Below, piece by piece: positions 1 to 8,543 of a stretch of 64,000 bases of DNA (position 1 is its first letter; the number at the start of each line of letters is the position of its first letter). Both the position numbers and the translations under genes were made by a program. This DNA is from Spirosoma endbachense (GTDB lineage: Bacteria > Bacteroidota > Bacteroidia > Cytophagales > Spirosomataceae): positions 9,632,775 to 9,696,774 of the forward strand of contig NZ_CP045997.1 in NCBI RefSeq assembly GCF_010233585.1, read 5' to 3'. A model generated the notes under the pieces. That model did no database searches and had not been told where the DNA came from. It was given only the letters and a program-made list of their open reading frames with translations.

Positions 1-3000
1 GATCCCGTACTGAACGCCCTTCGCGCACAGCTACAAAAGGCCGGATCGAACAGTTCCCTGATTCTGTTAGGTGACAATATATACCAATTTGGATTGCCGG
101 ATGCCGATAATCCGAACCGGCCGGACGCTGAACGCCGGATGCGCGACCAACTCGATTTGCGGACTGCGTTTACGGGTCGGGTTTTTGCCATTCCGGGTAA
201 TCATGACTGGGACAAAAGCGGCCGGGAAGGATGGCAACGGATTAAAAATCAGCAGGATTTTGTGCGCCAATATACCGGCCGGGACGACGTCTTTTTTCCG
301 AATGACGGGTGCCCTGGGCCGGTTGAGGTGCCTTTGTCCGATTCGTTGACGCTGGTGCTGATGGACACGCAGTACTGGCTGCATCCGTGGGACAGACCTG
401 GCGAAGAGTCAGATTGTGGAGCCAAGAGCCTTCCTGAATTTCTGACTCAACTAGACGATATTCTGTACCGCAACCGGCATCGGCGCGTAGTGGTAGCGGG
501 CCACCACCCGATGTATAGCCACGGTGAGCATGGAGGGCATTTTACGCTCAAAGACCACCTGTTTCCATTGACAGACATTCGTAAATGGCTATATGTGCCG
601 CTGCCCGTTATTGGCTCGATCTACCCAATCTATCGGTCGGTGTTCGGAAGCTTACAGGATTTGCCCAACCCCGTATACCGCGAGATGCGGAATGGTATGG
701 TTGCTCTTTTTAAGAAATACCGCAACCTGATTTATACCAACGGCCACGATCATAACCTGCAACTGATCCGGCGTGATAGCCTGAATTATCTGACCAGTGG
801 CAGTGGATCAAAACATACGGCGGTTGCCAAAAAAGCCGAGTCGTTATTTGCGCTTGAAAAGCAGGGATTTGCTAGGCTGGATTTCGGGGTTGGCAACCAG
901 ATGACCATTTCGTTTTTTGCCCCGAGCGATCAGCAGCCAACCGGCGAACTATTGTATCAGACAACGATCCAGCTTCGTCCGGACCCAATTCCGAGCCTAA
1001 TCGAAAAGACCCAGAAACAACCGGATAGTTTGCGGATTGTGCCGGGCGCTGGCTATGCCGCCGGATCGGGTAAGCGGTTCTGGTTCGGTGCCAATTACCG
1101 CGATGTATGGACGAATCCCCTGACCGTTCCTGTGCTGAATATGCAGAAGGCGGGCCTGGTGCCTACTGAGCGGGGTGGCGGTTTCCAGACGTTGTCGTTG
1201 CGGCTTGTTGACCCAAAGAAGCATGAATTTGCGATCCGATCCATCGAAAAATACCCGGAGAAGGCGATTCCGGAAGCGCTACGGAGTGGACTTGCCAACG
1301 ATATCGTACAGGATCAGATCTCGGCTTCGCATCCGTTTGCCGCGTTGGCCATAGCGCCACTGGCCGAGACTGCTGGCGTCTATCATACAAATCCGAAGGT
1401 AGTCGTGATGCCCGATGATACGGCATTGCGCGACTACCAGCATACGTTTGCCAACATGCTCATGTTGCTCGAAGAACGGGCCGACGGTGATTACAAAGGA
1501 ACGGGGCTGTTTGGGAATACGTCAAAGCTTTATAGTACCCCCAAACTCCTTGAGAAACTACAGGACGACAACGACAATCGGGTCGATCAGCGATCTGTGC
1601 TGAGGGCGCGGCTGTTCGATATGTTGATTGGCGATTGGGACCGGCATGACGATCAGTGGCGGTGGGCTAGTTTTAAGTCGAGTAAAGGTTTGCGCTTTAT
1701 GCCTGTTCCGCGCGACCGCGATCAGGCGTTTTTTGTCAATGAAGGTATTCTGCCGAAAATCGTCAGCCGACGCTGGTTACTGCCTAAAATACAGGGATTT
1801 GATTATAAAATCCGGTATGTGCCTGGGTTCAATACCAACGCCCGCTTTTTCGACCGCTCATTTCTGACCGAACCAAGCCGCGCCGACTGGCTGGCGGTGG
1901 CCGATTCACTGCAACGAAGCCTGACCGATGAGGCCATCAATAAAGCCCTGAGTCAGTTACCTGAGCCATCGCGGAGCCTGACCGCCGAAACGATAGCGGC
2001 TAAACTGCGTCAGCGTCGTGCGGATCTGCTGCGTTATGCCGACGAACAATACCGTTTTCTGGCCAAAGCCGTTGATGTAGTGGGTAGCGATAAGGACGAA
2101 CTCTTCGATCTGACCCGGCTACCTGACGGCCAGACAGATGTGGTTGTTTATAAACTCAATAAAGACAAAGAACCAACCCAGGAACTGTATAAGCGCCGAT
2201 TCGATCCGGCCGAAACGCAGGAGATACGGTTGTATGGGTTGGGTGGCGACGACAGATTTGTGCTTCATGGTACGGCCCCGGAAGGCAGTCTGATCCGGAT
2301 TATCGGCGGCAAAGGCGATGATGTCATAACGGATAGTTCATCGGTTCGGGGGCTATCACGCAGAACGTGGGTGTATGATCTACGCAAGAACACGACCATT
2401 TCGGGAGGTTCAGAAACGCGTAATCGCTTGTCGGATAATAAAGATGTCAATAAATACGACCGTACGGCTTTCCGGTATAACCTTACCATGCCGCTGGCCA
2501 CCGTGCAGGCCAACCCCGATGATGGTCTGTTTATTGGCGGAGGTATTTTGCGTCGGACGCAGGGCTTCCGCAAGGAGCCATTCGCTCAGCAACACCGAAT
2601 CATGGTCAGCCATGCGTTTGCAACCGAAGCTTACAATTTTCATTACGACGGAACATTTACAGACTTACTGGGCAAGGCTGATTTGTTACTCAATGCCGAT
2701 ATAAAAGCCCCGAATTTCGTCCAGAATTTCTTTGGCATCGGCAATGAAACGGTATTCAATAAAGAATTGGGCGTCAATTATTACCGGGTCCGATTCGAGA
2801 ACTGGAGCTTAAATGCTCTTTTACAGCATAAATTGGGGAAAGCCACATTTTTCTACGGCCCATCGGTCGAGCGGATTGAAGTGGAAGAAGGCCAGAAGAA
2901 GTTTATTCAGGACTATGCCGCGAGCATTCCAGATGGTCAACGACTCTTCAACTCATTTCTGTATGGAGGATTGAAGGCTGGTTTTACGGTTGATACCCGC

Positions 3001-3525
3001 AATAATCCGTTGCTGACAACGCGTGGATTGCTATGGCGAACATCGCTGACGGCTTACGGAGGGTTGAATGATCAATCGAAATCATTTTCGCAACTACAGT
3101 CTGATCTCTCGTTTTATGCCAGCATTCGGTTACCGGCCATTCTGACCATTGCAACGCGCGTAGGTACCAGCCTGAATTTAAACGATAACTATGAGTTTTT
3201 CCAGGCCAGTACGCTCGGCGGTCTAACGAATCTACGGGGATTCCGGCGGACACGCTTTGCGGGCGAGAACGCCTTCTACCACAACCTGGATCTGCGAATG
3301 CGCCTGTTTACGATTAAAACCTACCTGTTTCCGGCTTATGCCGGGATTCTCGCTTTTAATGATGTTGGACGGGTATGGGTCGATGGCGAAAAGTCAAACG
3401 TCTGGCATCATGGCTACGGTGGCGGCCTCTGGTTATCGCCCTACAATACAGCGGTTATTTCATTGCTCTATGCGGTCTCCCGCGAAGATCGTATCCCAAT
3501 GCTTCGGGTAGGATTTTTCTTCTAA
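1..3525 (+). CDS. Metallophosphoesterase / kinase-like / Omp85-barrel fusion protein, 5' end outside window
   Basis: The reading frame is open from base 1, so the true start lies upstream; 1174 residues are visible. The N-terminal part is a calcineurin-type metallophosphoesterase: GDN at residues 24-26, GNHD at 66-69, GHH at 167-169 and GHDH at 248-251 are the usual metal ligands. A middle region has the motif GDWDRHDDQW (544-553) and then RDRD (D572, D574), which resemble the catalytic and metal loops of CotH/HipA-like kinases (inference). Two glycine-aspartate stretches (LGGDDRF, GGKGDD, around 745-770) look like calcium-binding repeats. The C-terminus is a BamA/TamA-like 16-strand barrel with the family's LRGF motif near residue 1077. 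Probably an outer-membrane protein; the substrate is unknown. It converges with the cyclase gene 14 bp downstream. Confidence 0.85.
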   Translation, partial: DPVLNALRAQLQKAGSNSSLILLGDNIYQFGLPDADNPNRPDAERRMRDQLDLRTAFTGRVFAIPGNHDWDKSGREGWQRIKNQQDFVRQYTGRDDVFFPNDGCPGPVEVPLSDSLTLVLMDTQYWLHPWDRPGEESDCGAKSLPEFLTQLDDILYRNRHRRVVVAGHHPMYSHGEHGGHFTLKDHLFPLTDIRKWLYVPLPVIGSIYPIYRSVFGSLQDLPNPVYREMRNGMVALFKKYRNLIYTNGHDHNLQLIRRDSLNYLTSGSGSKHTAVAKKAESLFALEKQGFARLDFGVGNQMTISFFAPSDQQPTGELLYQTTIQLRPDPIPSLIEKTQKQPDSLRIVPGAGYAAGSGKRFWFGANYRDVWTNPLTVPVLNMQKAGLVPTERGGGFQTLSLRLVDPKKHEFAIRSIEKYPEKAIPEALRSGLANDIVQDQISASHPFAALAIAPLAETAGVYHTNPKVVVMPDDTALRDYQHTFANMLMLLEERADGDYKGTGLFGNTSKLYSTPKLLEKLQDDNDNRVDQRSVLRARLFDMLIGDWDRHDDQWRWASFKSSKGLRFMPVPRDRDQAFFVNEGILPKIVSRRWLLPKIQGFDYKIRYVPGFNTNARFFDRSFLTEPSRADWLAVADSLQRSLTDEAINKALSQLPEPSRSLTAETIAAKLRQRRADLLRYADEQYRFLAKAVDVVGSDKDELFDLTRLPDGQTDVVVYKLNKDKEPTQELYKRRFDPAETQEIRLYGLGGDDRFVLHGTAPEGSLIRIIGGKGDDVITDSSSVRGLSRRTWVYDLRKNTTISGGSETRNRLSDNKDVNKYDRTAFRYNLTMPLATVQANPDDGLFIGGGILRRTQGFRKEPFAQQHRIMVSHAFATEAYNFHYDGTFTDLLGKADLLLNADIKAPNFVQNFFGIGNETVFNKELGVNYYRVRFENWSLNALLQHKLGKATFFYGPSVERIEVEEGQKKFIQDYAASIPDGQRLFNSFLYGGLKAGFTVDTRNNPLLTTRGLLWRTSLTAYGGLNDQSKSFSQLQSDLSFYASIRLPAILTIATRVGTSLNLNDNYEFFQASTLGGLTNLRGFRRTRFAGENAFYHNLDLRMRLFTIKTYLFPAYAGILAFNDVGRVWVDGEKSNVWHHGYGGGLWLSPYNTAVISLLYAVSREDRIPMLRVGFFF

Positions 3526-3539
3526 GAAGAACAGAACGG

Positions 3540-4868
3540 CTAAAACAACTGATACAATTCAATTTCTTCATCGACACCTTTAATGACCGTTGGACCGAGA
3601 GCACGAACTGTTTCGGGCGGGTTTGTCAATGATTCATACACTTCCCGCGATACCAGAAACTGTGTATGAAAGGGTTTATTTAACTGCTCAATGCGGGCAG
3701 CCAGAATCACGACATTGCCCGTTACGGAGTATTGCTGACGGGTTTCGGTGCCAATATTGCCGACTACCGCATCGCCGAGGTGTATGCCAATCCCAATGGT
3801 TGTTGGAATCATTAACTCGTCGGTAACGGCTTTGCGGATTTCTTTTAAAATGGTGAAGCCAGCCTCAACGGCCACCTCGGCTGGATTGTCGACTTCGACC
3901 GGTGCCCCGAATGTGATCATACAGCCATCGCCCAGAAACTGATTGACAACGCCACCATACTGTTCGACGATACGGATGATAATACCGAAGAACGTATTTT
4001 GATAAGCCATTACATCCTCGGGCGTTTCGTGGCTGGCGTATTTGGTGAAATCACGGATGTCGAGAAACATGACCGCAACCCGCATCCGATGACTCTGGTA
4101 GTTTCCTTTTTGCTCCAGTACCGCGCGGGCAATTTCGGGCGATACCTGCTGACCAAAGAGCGTTACGGCTTGCTGCTCTGTTTCGGTTGCGCGAATGGTG
4201 TCGGTAATGCTTTGCCGGATTTGCCGGGACACATAACCGGCGGCCATCCCTGCCAGAATGAGCAGTCCCCCTTTGGCAATAAACATCAGCGGCAAATGCA
4301 GGAACATATCTATTTCCAGATAAGGCTCGACTAGTCCGGGCTTGGCAATCAGGAAGTAAACGCCGATAAATTCAGCTCCGGCAATGAAACCTGTGTAGGC
4401 CGACAGCCATAAGTTAAGCCGTAAGGTAGAGAGAATGATAAAAAACAGATAAATATAGGCCAGCGGGCTGTTCAACACCAGCAACGGATCGCCAAGATGA
4501 CGCGATACAATCAACAGAATGAATGAAATAGACGTAATCTCGAACGTAGCATTGGCAAACTTAAAAAATGTAGGTAAGTCCTGATGGCGCTCCAGCTGTT
4601 GCCTGAATAACCGCCGAATACCCCACTCATAAATACCCATACCCACCAGATAGGGGGCAACTGTGAGCATAATAGGGCCGGGAAGGTACATCAGGTTGTC
4701 GGCCCGCAGAAACGGCTGTAAAAGAGCCAGCATGACCGTACTAAACAGAAACAAAGCCGATAAAACGCCCGCCCGCTGGGCTTCCCGTTTCAGGCTTTCA
4801 TCCGAAAAATGCTCCTGAAAGTAAGATTCTATCGGCGGTTGTTGCGTTGAGCGAAACGGAAATGTCAT
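3540..4868 (-). CDS. Membrane-bound class III adenylate/guanylate cyclase-like protein
   Basis: 442 residues. The first ~230 residues hold about six membrane segments; the rest is a class III nucleotide cyclase domain. Both metal-binding aspartates are present (FLDIRDF and FLGDGCM). The other active-site positions deviate from the usual pattern: the purine-selecting Lys/Glu position is Gln (VNQFLGDG), the second selecting position is Ser (QYSVTG), and the transition-state Asn of the usual VNLAAR segment is Ile (VILAAR), although its Arg is kept. Family membership is clear; whether it makes cAMP, cGMP or nothing is not. Monocistronic, converging on the preceding gene. Confidence 0.85.
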   Translation of the reverse strand: MTFPFRSTQQPPIESYFQEHFSDESLKREAQRAGVLSALFLFSTVMLALLQPFLRADNLMYLPGPIMLTVAPYLVGMGIYEWGIRRLFRQQLERHQDLPTFFKFANATFEITSISFILLIVSRHLGDPLLVLNSPLAYIYLFFIILSTLRLNLWLSAYTGFIAGAEFIGVYFLIAKPGLVEPYLEIDMFLHLPLMFIAKGGLLILAGMAAGYVSRQIRQSITDTIRATETEQQAVTLFGQQVSPEIARAVLEQKGNYQSHRMRVAVMFLDIRDFTKYASHETPEDVMAYQNTFFGIIIRIVEQYGGVVNQFLGDGCMITFGAPVEVDNPAEVAVEAGFTILKEIRKAVTDELMIPTTIGIGIHLGDAVVGNIGTETRQQYSVTGNVVILAARIEQLNKPFHTQFLVSREVYESLTNPPETVRALGPTVIKGVDEEIELYQLF

Positions 4869-4940
4869 TTCATAGTAAACAGGATGATTCGTTAGAATTC
4901 AACACAGACATTTCAGGATTGATTCCTATTGATTACGCTT

Positions 4941-5468
4941 TCAGAATCGATAGGCAACGCCCACACCAATAGCCTGCCGGCCCGTTAGCGGAATTGGCGC
5001 AATGGACATGCCCACACGCGGTTGTCGAAGCATTTCGTTATAACGCGTTACGGCCTTGTTTACGTGGCCATTTCCGATGATCGCTAAGGTAAGTGAAGCA
5101 CCAATAGACGAGCCATAAACGATCCAGTAGGTGCTATTGCGGCCGTTTTTGTTGAAAATTACATAGGCGAGCGTGGCTAATGAAGTGAGCCGGCTGATGG
5201 TCGTTAACGTTCGGAATGCGCGAAAATGGTGGTTAACTGTTGGATCATTGAGTTCGTAAAAGGGTACTTCGAGCGCAAAGGGCGAAGAAAGTCGTTTGCC
5301 CCCGTAGAAATAGACACTACCAAATGATGAGGCAGCCGTGCGCTCAATGGGTAACAGGTGCGCCGGAATGGGAGCGGTACGATAGTGGGATGTATCGTCG
5401 GCGCGTTGAGCGTGGGTAAAACTAGTGAGTGATAAACTGAAAAAAGCGATCAGTAGAAGGGTTTTCAT
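4941..5468 (-). CDS. Secreted or envelope hypothetical protein
   Basis: 175 residues, no recognised family. I chose the internal ATG at 5468 because it opens directly on a signal peptide (MKTLLLIAFFSLSL, cleavage near THAQ); the longer frame to 5558 only adds a non-signal leader. One or two hydrophobic stretches follow in the middle (LTSLATLAYVIF and SSIGASLTLAIIG), and the end (GVGVAYRF) has the alternating pattern and terminal Phe of an outer-membrane strand. It may be a small membrane-associated protein; no function can be given. It lies 72 bp downstream of the cyclase gene's start, on the same strand. Confidence 0.6.
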   Translation of the reverse strand: MKTLLLIAFFSLSLTSFTHAQRADDTSHYRTAPIPAHLLPIERTAASSFGSVYFYGGKRLSSPFALEVPFYELNDPTVNHHFRAFRTLTTISRLTSLATLAYVIFNKNGRNSTYWIVYGSSIGASLTLAIIGNGHVNKAVTRYNEMLRQPRVGMSIAPIPLTGRQAIGVGVAYRF

Positions 5469-5898
5469 ACAAGTAAAACGGAAACAGGGCATAGAAATAA
5501 AAATGATTTTTTTTGCGGTCATATTGCCTTCTTTACACAAAGACTTCATTACTGCCATAAAAGTTTAGTGAGCAGTAGGACCGGTAAATTACAAATCCAA
5601 TTGTTCTGATTTATCAGTTCCGAATTTGGACAAAATTAATTTAATCCACGTCGACTGTCTTTGTTGATCGGTCATTGGGCTTTCGATGGTAAGTAAGTGC
5701 ATCATCTCAATCTGTAACGATTGAGCGTCTGAATCATAGAACCGGAGTTACGCATACTTTTCCTGTTTCTACTCCTGCCAATCGACCCAATAACCAGCCT
5801 TATTAATACAATTTTCTGTTCGTGAAAAATTTATTTTGTCAAGTTTTGTTTGGAAATGACCGATCGGTCAGTTTTCTTTGTGCTATCAATTAGATGAC
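5469..5898. other. Intergenic region upstream of the TetR gene
   Basis: This 430-bp stretch has no convincing gene. It holds a half-site TTGATCGGTCA at 5665-5674 and the complete palindromic operator at 5857-5870 just before the TetR start codon. The divergent hypothetical protein gene is also presumably transcribed from here. Confidence 0.5.
5857..5870. promoter_or_regulatory. TetR-type operator, copy 1
   Basis: The perfect 14-bp palindrome TGACCGATCGGTCA lies 28 bp before the TetR start codon. The identical sequence occurs again at 6505-6518, before the neighbouring dehydrogenase gene. Position and identity suggest that the TetR protein represses both itself and the dehydrogenase (inference). 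Confidence 0.85.
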
Positions 5899-6486
5899 AT
5901 GACTAAAGCAGAGCGAACCCGGCAATTAATTATCAGTAAATCCGCTCCGATTTTCAATACCAAGGGTGTTGCAGGTACGTCGATGAGCGACATACTGGAC
6001 GTCACAAAGTTGGCGAAAGGAAGCTTATACGTACACTTTGAAAGCAAAAAGGAGCTTTCTTATGCCGTGGTCGATTATCAGCTGGCGAAACTGTCGGATG
6101 TGGTTGAAACCGGGCTGAATAAGCACCAGACCGCAAAAGCAAAGCTATTCGCTTACATCGACACATTTATTGACCCACTTGATCCACCACTTGAGGGTGG
6201 TTGCCCTATGCTTAATTTTGGTATGGAAGCCGATGATACAGATGAGGTAATCCGAAAAAAAGTAAATGCCGTTATTGAAGGAGCTCAGCAAACTATTGAG
6301 CGCATTATTCAGGAGGGAATTGCCCTGGGTGAGTTCAAATCGGACTGGGAGCCTGGAGAATTTGCCACCAAACTATTTGCCTTGGTGGAAGGTGGCATCA
6401 TGATGTCACGCATTGCAGGTAATAACAAGTCGATGAAGGTTATTGCCCGCTCATTGAAAAAAGAAATTGAGGAAAAAGAAGTGTAA
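5899..6486 (+). CDS. TetR family transcriptional regulator
   Basis: 195 residues. The N-terminal 50 residues form the TetR helix-turn-helix (TRQLIISKSAPIFNTKGVAGTSMSDI ... KGSLYVHFESKKEL region), followed by an all-helical ligand-binding half. The ATG at 5899 is preferred over the in-frame TTG at 5878, which would add seven residues ahead of a standard TetR start. Identical palindromes sit immediately upstream and downstream of the gene, so it probably autoregulates and controls the short-chain dehydrogenase that starts 78 bp after its stop. The inducer is unknown. Confidence 0.92.
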   Translation: MTKAERTRQLIISKSAPIFNTKGVAGTSMSDILDVTKLAKGSLYVHFESKKELSYAVVDYQLAKLSDVVETGLNKHQTAKAKLFAYIDTFIDPLDPPLEGGCPMLNFGMEADDTDEVIRKKVNAVIEGAQQTIERIIQEGIALGEFKSDWEPGEFATKLFALVEGGIMMSRIAGNNKSMKVIARSLKKEIEEKEV

Positions 6487-6504
6487 TTTTTTTTGATCAG
6501 AAAA

Positions 6505-6518
6505 TGACCGATCGGTCA
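6505..6518. promoter_or_regulatory. TetR-type operator, copy 2
   Basis: Second perfect copy of TGACCGATCGGTCA, between the TetR stop codon and the dehydrogenase start at 6564. It would place the dehydrogenase under TetR control. Confidence 0.85.
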
Positions 6519-6563
6519 TTTTTAAAAGACTTAATCCTATCAATCAGTTAAATTTTAAATGCC

Positions 6564-7412
6564 ATGAAAACCCAGAAAGTATGGTTTATTACGGGAGCTT
6601 CACGCGGTTTTGGCTTCGACATCGCAAAAACTGCCCTGAATTCGGGCGACAAAGTAGTAGCCACCGTTCGGAAAAATCCCGAACAACTTGTTGCCGCGCT
6701 AAATGACAATAGCAATCTACTTGTTGTTGTGCTGGACGTGACCAAAGAAAACCAGGTAAAAGAAGGAGTTCAACGCGCAATTGCCCAGTTTGGCAAAATT
6801 GATATTCTGGTCAACAATGCGGGCTATGGGCTGTTGGGCGCAACAGAAGAGATAACAGATGCGGAAGTTAAAAAGCAGTATGACACCAACGTTTTTGGAT
6901 TATTGAATGTAACCAGAGCCGTTTTGCCCTTCATGCGTAAAGCCAAAGCAGGTCATATTATCAATATTTCCTCGCTCTTTGGTTATGGTGCTTCTGCTCC
7001 AGGCTTCGGTATCTATGGGTCTACCAAATTTGCCGTAGAAGGCATTTCCGAAGGATTATCGCTTGAAGTCAGGCCGTTTGGTATCCATGTGACGGCTGTA
7101 GCACCGGGACTTTTCAGTACCCAGTTTGCCTCCAGTGATTCCTACAATACCTCTGAAATTGTATTGGATGCTTATCAGGATACCGTAGGGAAAATGAGAG
7201 TGGTAATCGGGCATCTGGATGGTAATCAGCCGGGCAATCCTGCCAAATTAGCCCAGGTTATTATCCAGTTAGCAGAAAGCGAAAATCCACCGCTTCACCT
7301 GCCTGTAGGGAAGGATGCCGTGGCTGCTTTCAGAAGCAAAACAGAGCAGATGGAAAAAGAAGTGGCCGAATGGGAGGAAGTTGCTAGTAGTACCGATCAT
7401 CTAAAAGCATAA
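6564..7412 (+). CDS. Short-chain dehydrogenase/reductase, TetR-controlled
   Basis: 282 residues, classical SDR. The cofactor-binding motif TGASRGFG is at residues 10-17, NNAG follows near residue 87, and the catalytic Ser and YGSTK (Tyr-x-x-x-Lys) are in the expected places. This fold reduces or oxidises carbonyl/alcohol groups with NAD(P)H in the cytoplasm; the substrate cannot be read from the sequence. A copy of the TetR operator lies in the 77-bp gap upstream, so expression probably responds to the TetR ligand, perhaps a reactive carbonyl or xenobiotic (inference). Confidence 0.93.
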   Translation: MKTQKVWFITGASRGFGFDIAKTALNSGDKVVATVRKNPEQLVAALNDNSNLLVVVLDVTKENQVKEGVQRAIAQFGKIDILVNNAGYGLLGATEEITDAEVKKQYDTNVFGLLNVTRAVLPFMRKAKAGHIINISSLFGYGASAPGFGIYGSTKFAVEGISEGLSLEVRPFGIHVTAVAPGLFSTQFASSDSYNTSEIVLDAYQDTVGKMRVVIGHLDGNQPGNPAKLAQVIIQLAESENPPLHLPVGKDAVAAFRSKTEQMEKEVAEWEEVASSTDHLKA

Positions 7413-7438
7413 AGCGGCTAACGTATTTTTTTTGCATC

Positions 7439-7462
7439 AATATATACCGTTTGGTATATATT
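7439..7462. promoter_or_regulatory. Perfect inverted repeat, operator-like
   Basis: Arms AATATATACC and GGTATATATT are separated by GTTT. The ACC-N4-GGT core and AT-rich flanks look more like a regulator-binding site than a terminator, and no T-run follows. It lies 26 bp after the dehydrogenase stop and about 130 bp before the AraC gene. Confidence 0.55.
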
Positions 7463-7503
7463 GAATTAGCCAGATCAAAAGTATCTTTGAAGAAGCGTCA
7501 ATG

Positions 7504-7559
7504 AGTCGAACAAAGCAGCTTCTATATTAACCTGCTTTGTTCGACTTCTCTGTACAGAG
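7504..7559. repeat. 15-bp perfect hairpin followed by a 12-bp palindrome
   Basis: AGTCGAACAAAGCAG (7504-7518) pairs perfectly with 7532-7546 across a 13-base loop. Directly after it, CTCTGTACAGAG (7548-7559) is a perfect palindrome. No T-tract follows, so this is not a typical intrinsic terminator. It may end the dehydrogenase transcript or form part of the AraC gene's leader or operator region. Confidence 0.6.
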
Positions 7560-7589
7560 CGTTTAAGCGTACTTTGATTTGTGCAATTT

Positions 7590-8465
7590 ATGCATCAACC
7601 GACACGAATGGATACCAGCCAGTTAATAGGTTTACCGATTAGTCCGATACGCATTGTAAAAATTGAGTCGGATGAATACAAGACGGTGTCCTACAACCGG
7701 CGCGATTATTATAAAATATCGTTTATAACCAGGGGAACCGGGGTCATGCACTTTAGCGGAACCAGGGTGGATATCGATGGGCCCTATCTGCTGTTTTTCA
7801 ATCCACTGCTTTCATACTCCTGGCAACCCACCTCGGCTGTCCATTCGGGCTATACATGTCTTTTTACCGAAGAGTTTTTTCATAACAAAGAGCAATTAGG
7901 TACGCTTGCGCGATCAGCCCTCTTCAGCGCCAACGTGGTGCCTGCCTATCCCGTCAATGAAGAGTTGGGGAACGAATTGACCGCGCTGTTTGAGAAATTA
8001 AGCCATGAAGCTGTTTCTGACTATGCCTACAAAGAAGATGTCATGCGGAACTATGTGAGCCTGATCCTGCACGAAGCACTTAAGCTCCAGGCCAACAGGT
8101 CGCCCGTATACAATCTGGCTGCAGAAAGGCTGACGGATCAGTTTTTCAAATTAATGCAGGAGCAATTCCCAATCCATTCGTCGCAGCAACGGTTGGCCTT
8201 GAAATCACCAGCCGACTACGCCAACGCCCTTCATGTACACGTAAATCATTTGAATCACAGCATTCAGCAGGTTACCGGCAAGCCAACCATTCAGCACATA
8301 CAGGCGCGGGTGGCCAATGAAGCCCGGATGCTATTGCACTATACTGACTGGCCGGTTGCTGACATTGCTTTTTGTCTGGGCTTTGAGTATGCCACCTATT
8401 TCAATCGATTTTTTAAGAAACAGACCGGTCAGACACCGGCCACTTATCGAAAAGCGTCTATTTGA
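7590..8465 (+). CDS. AraC family transcriptional regulator
   Basis: 291 residues from the ATG at 7590; an in-frame ATG at 7608 and a GTG at 7581 are alternatives. The N-terminal ~170 residues are a cupin-like ligand domain, and the C-terminal ~100 residues hold the double helix-turn-helix of AraC proteins (ADIAFCLGFEYATYFNRFFKK and PATYRK at the end). The next gene, a second short-chain dehydrogenase, starts 78 bp downstream on the same strand and is the probable target. Three palindromic elements lie just upstream. Confidence 0.92.
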   Translation: MHQPTRMDTSQLIGLPISPIRIVKIESDEYKTVSYNRRDYYKISFITRGTGVMHFSGTRVDIDGPYLLFFNPLLSYSWQPTSAVHSGYTCLFTEEFFHNKEQLGTLARSALFSANVVPAYPVNEELGNELTALFEKLSHEAVSDYAYKEDVMRNYVSLILHEALKLQANRSPVYNLAAERLTDQFFKLMQEQFPIHSSQQRLALKSPADYANALHVHVNHLNHSIQQVTGKPTIQHIQARVANEARMLLHYTDWPVADIAFCLGFEYATYFNRFFKKQTGQTPATYRKASI

Positions 8466-8543
8466 ATTGTATACATTTTACATTGGAATGTGTTACCATA
8501 CTGCTTTTACTTCGCCGGAACTTTGTCCTGAACTAAGAATAGT

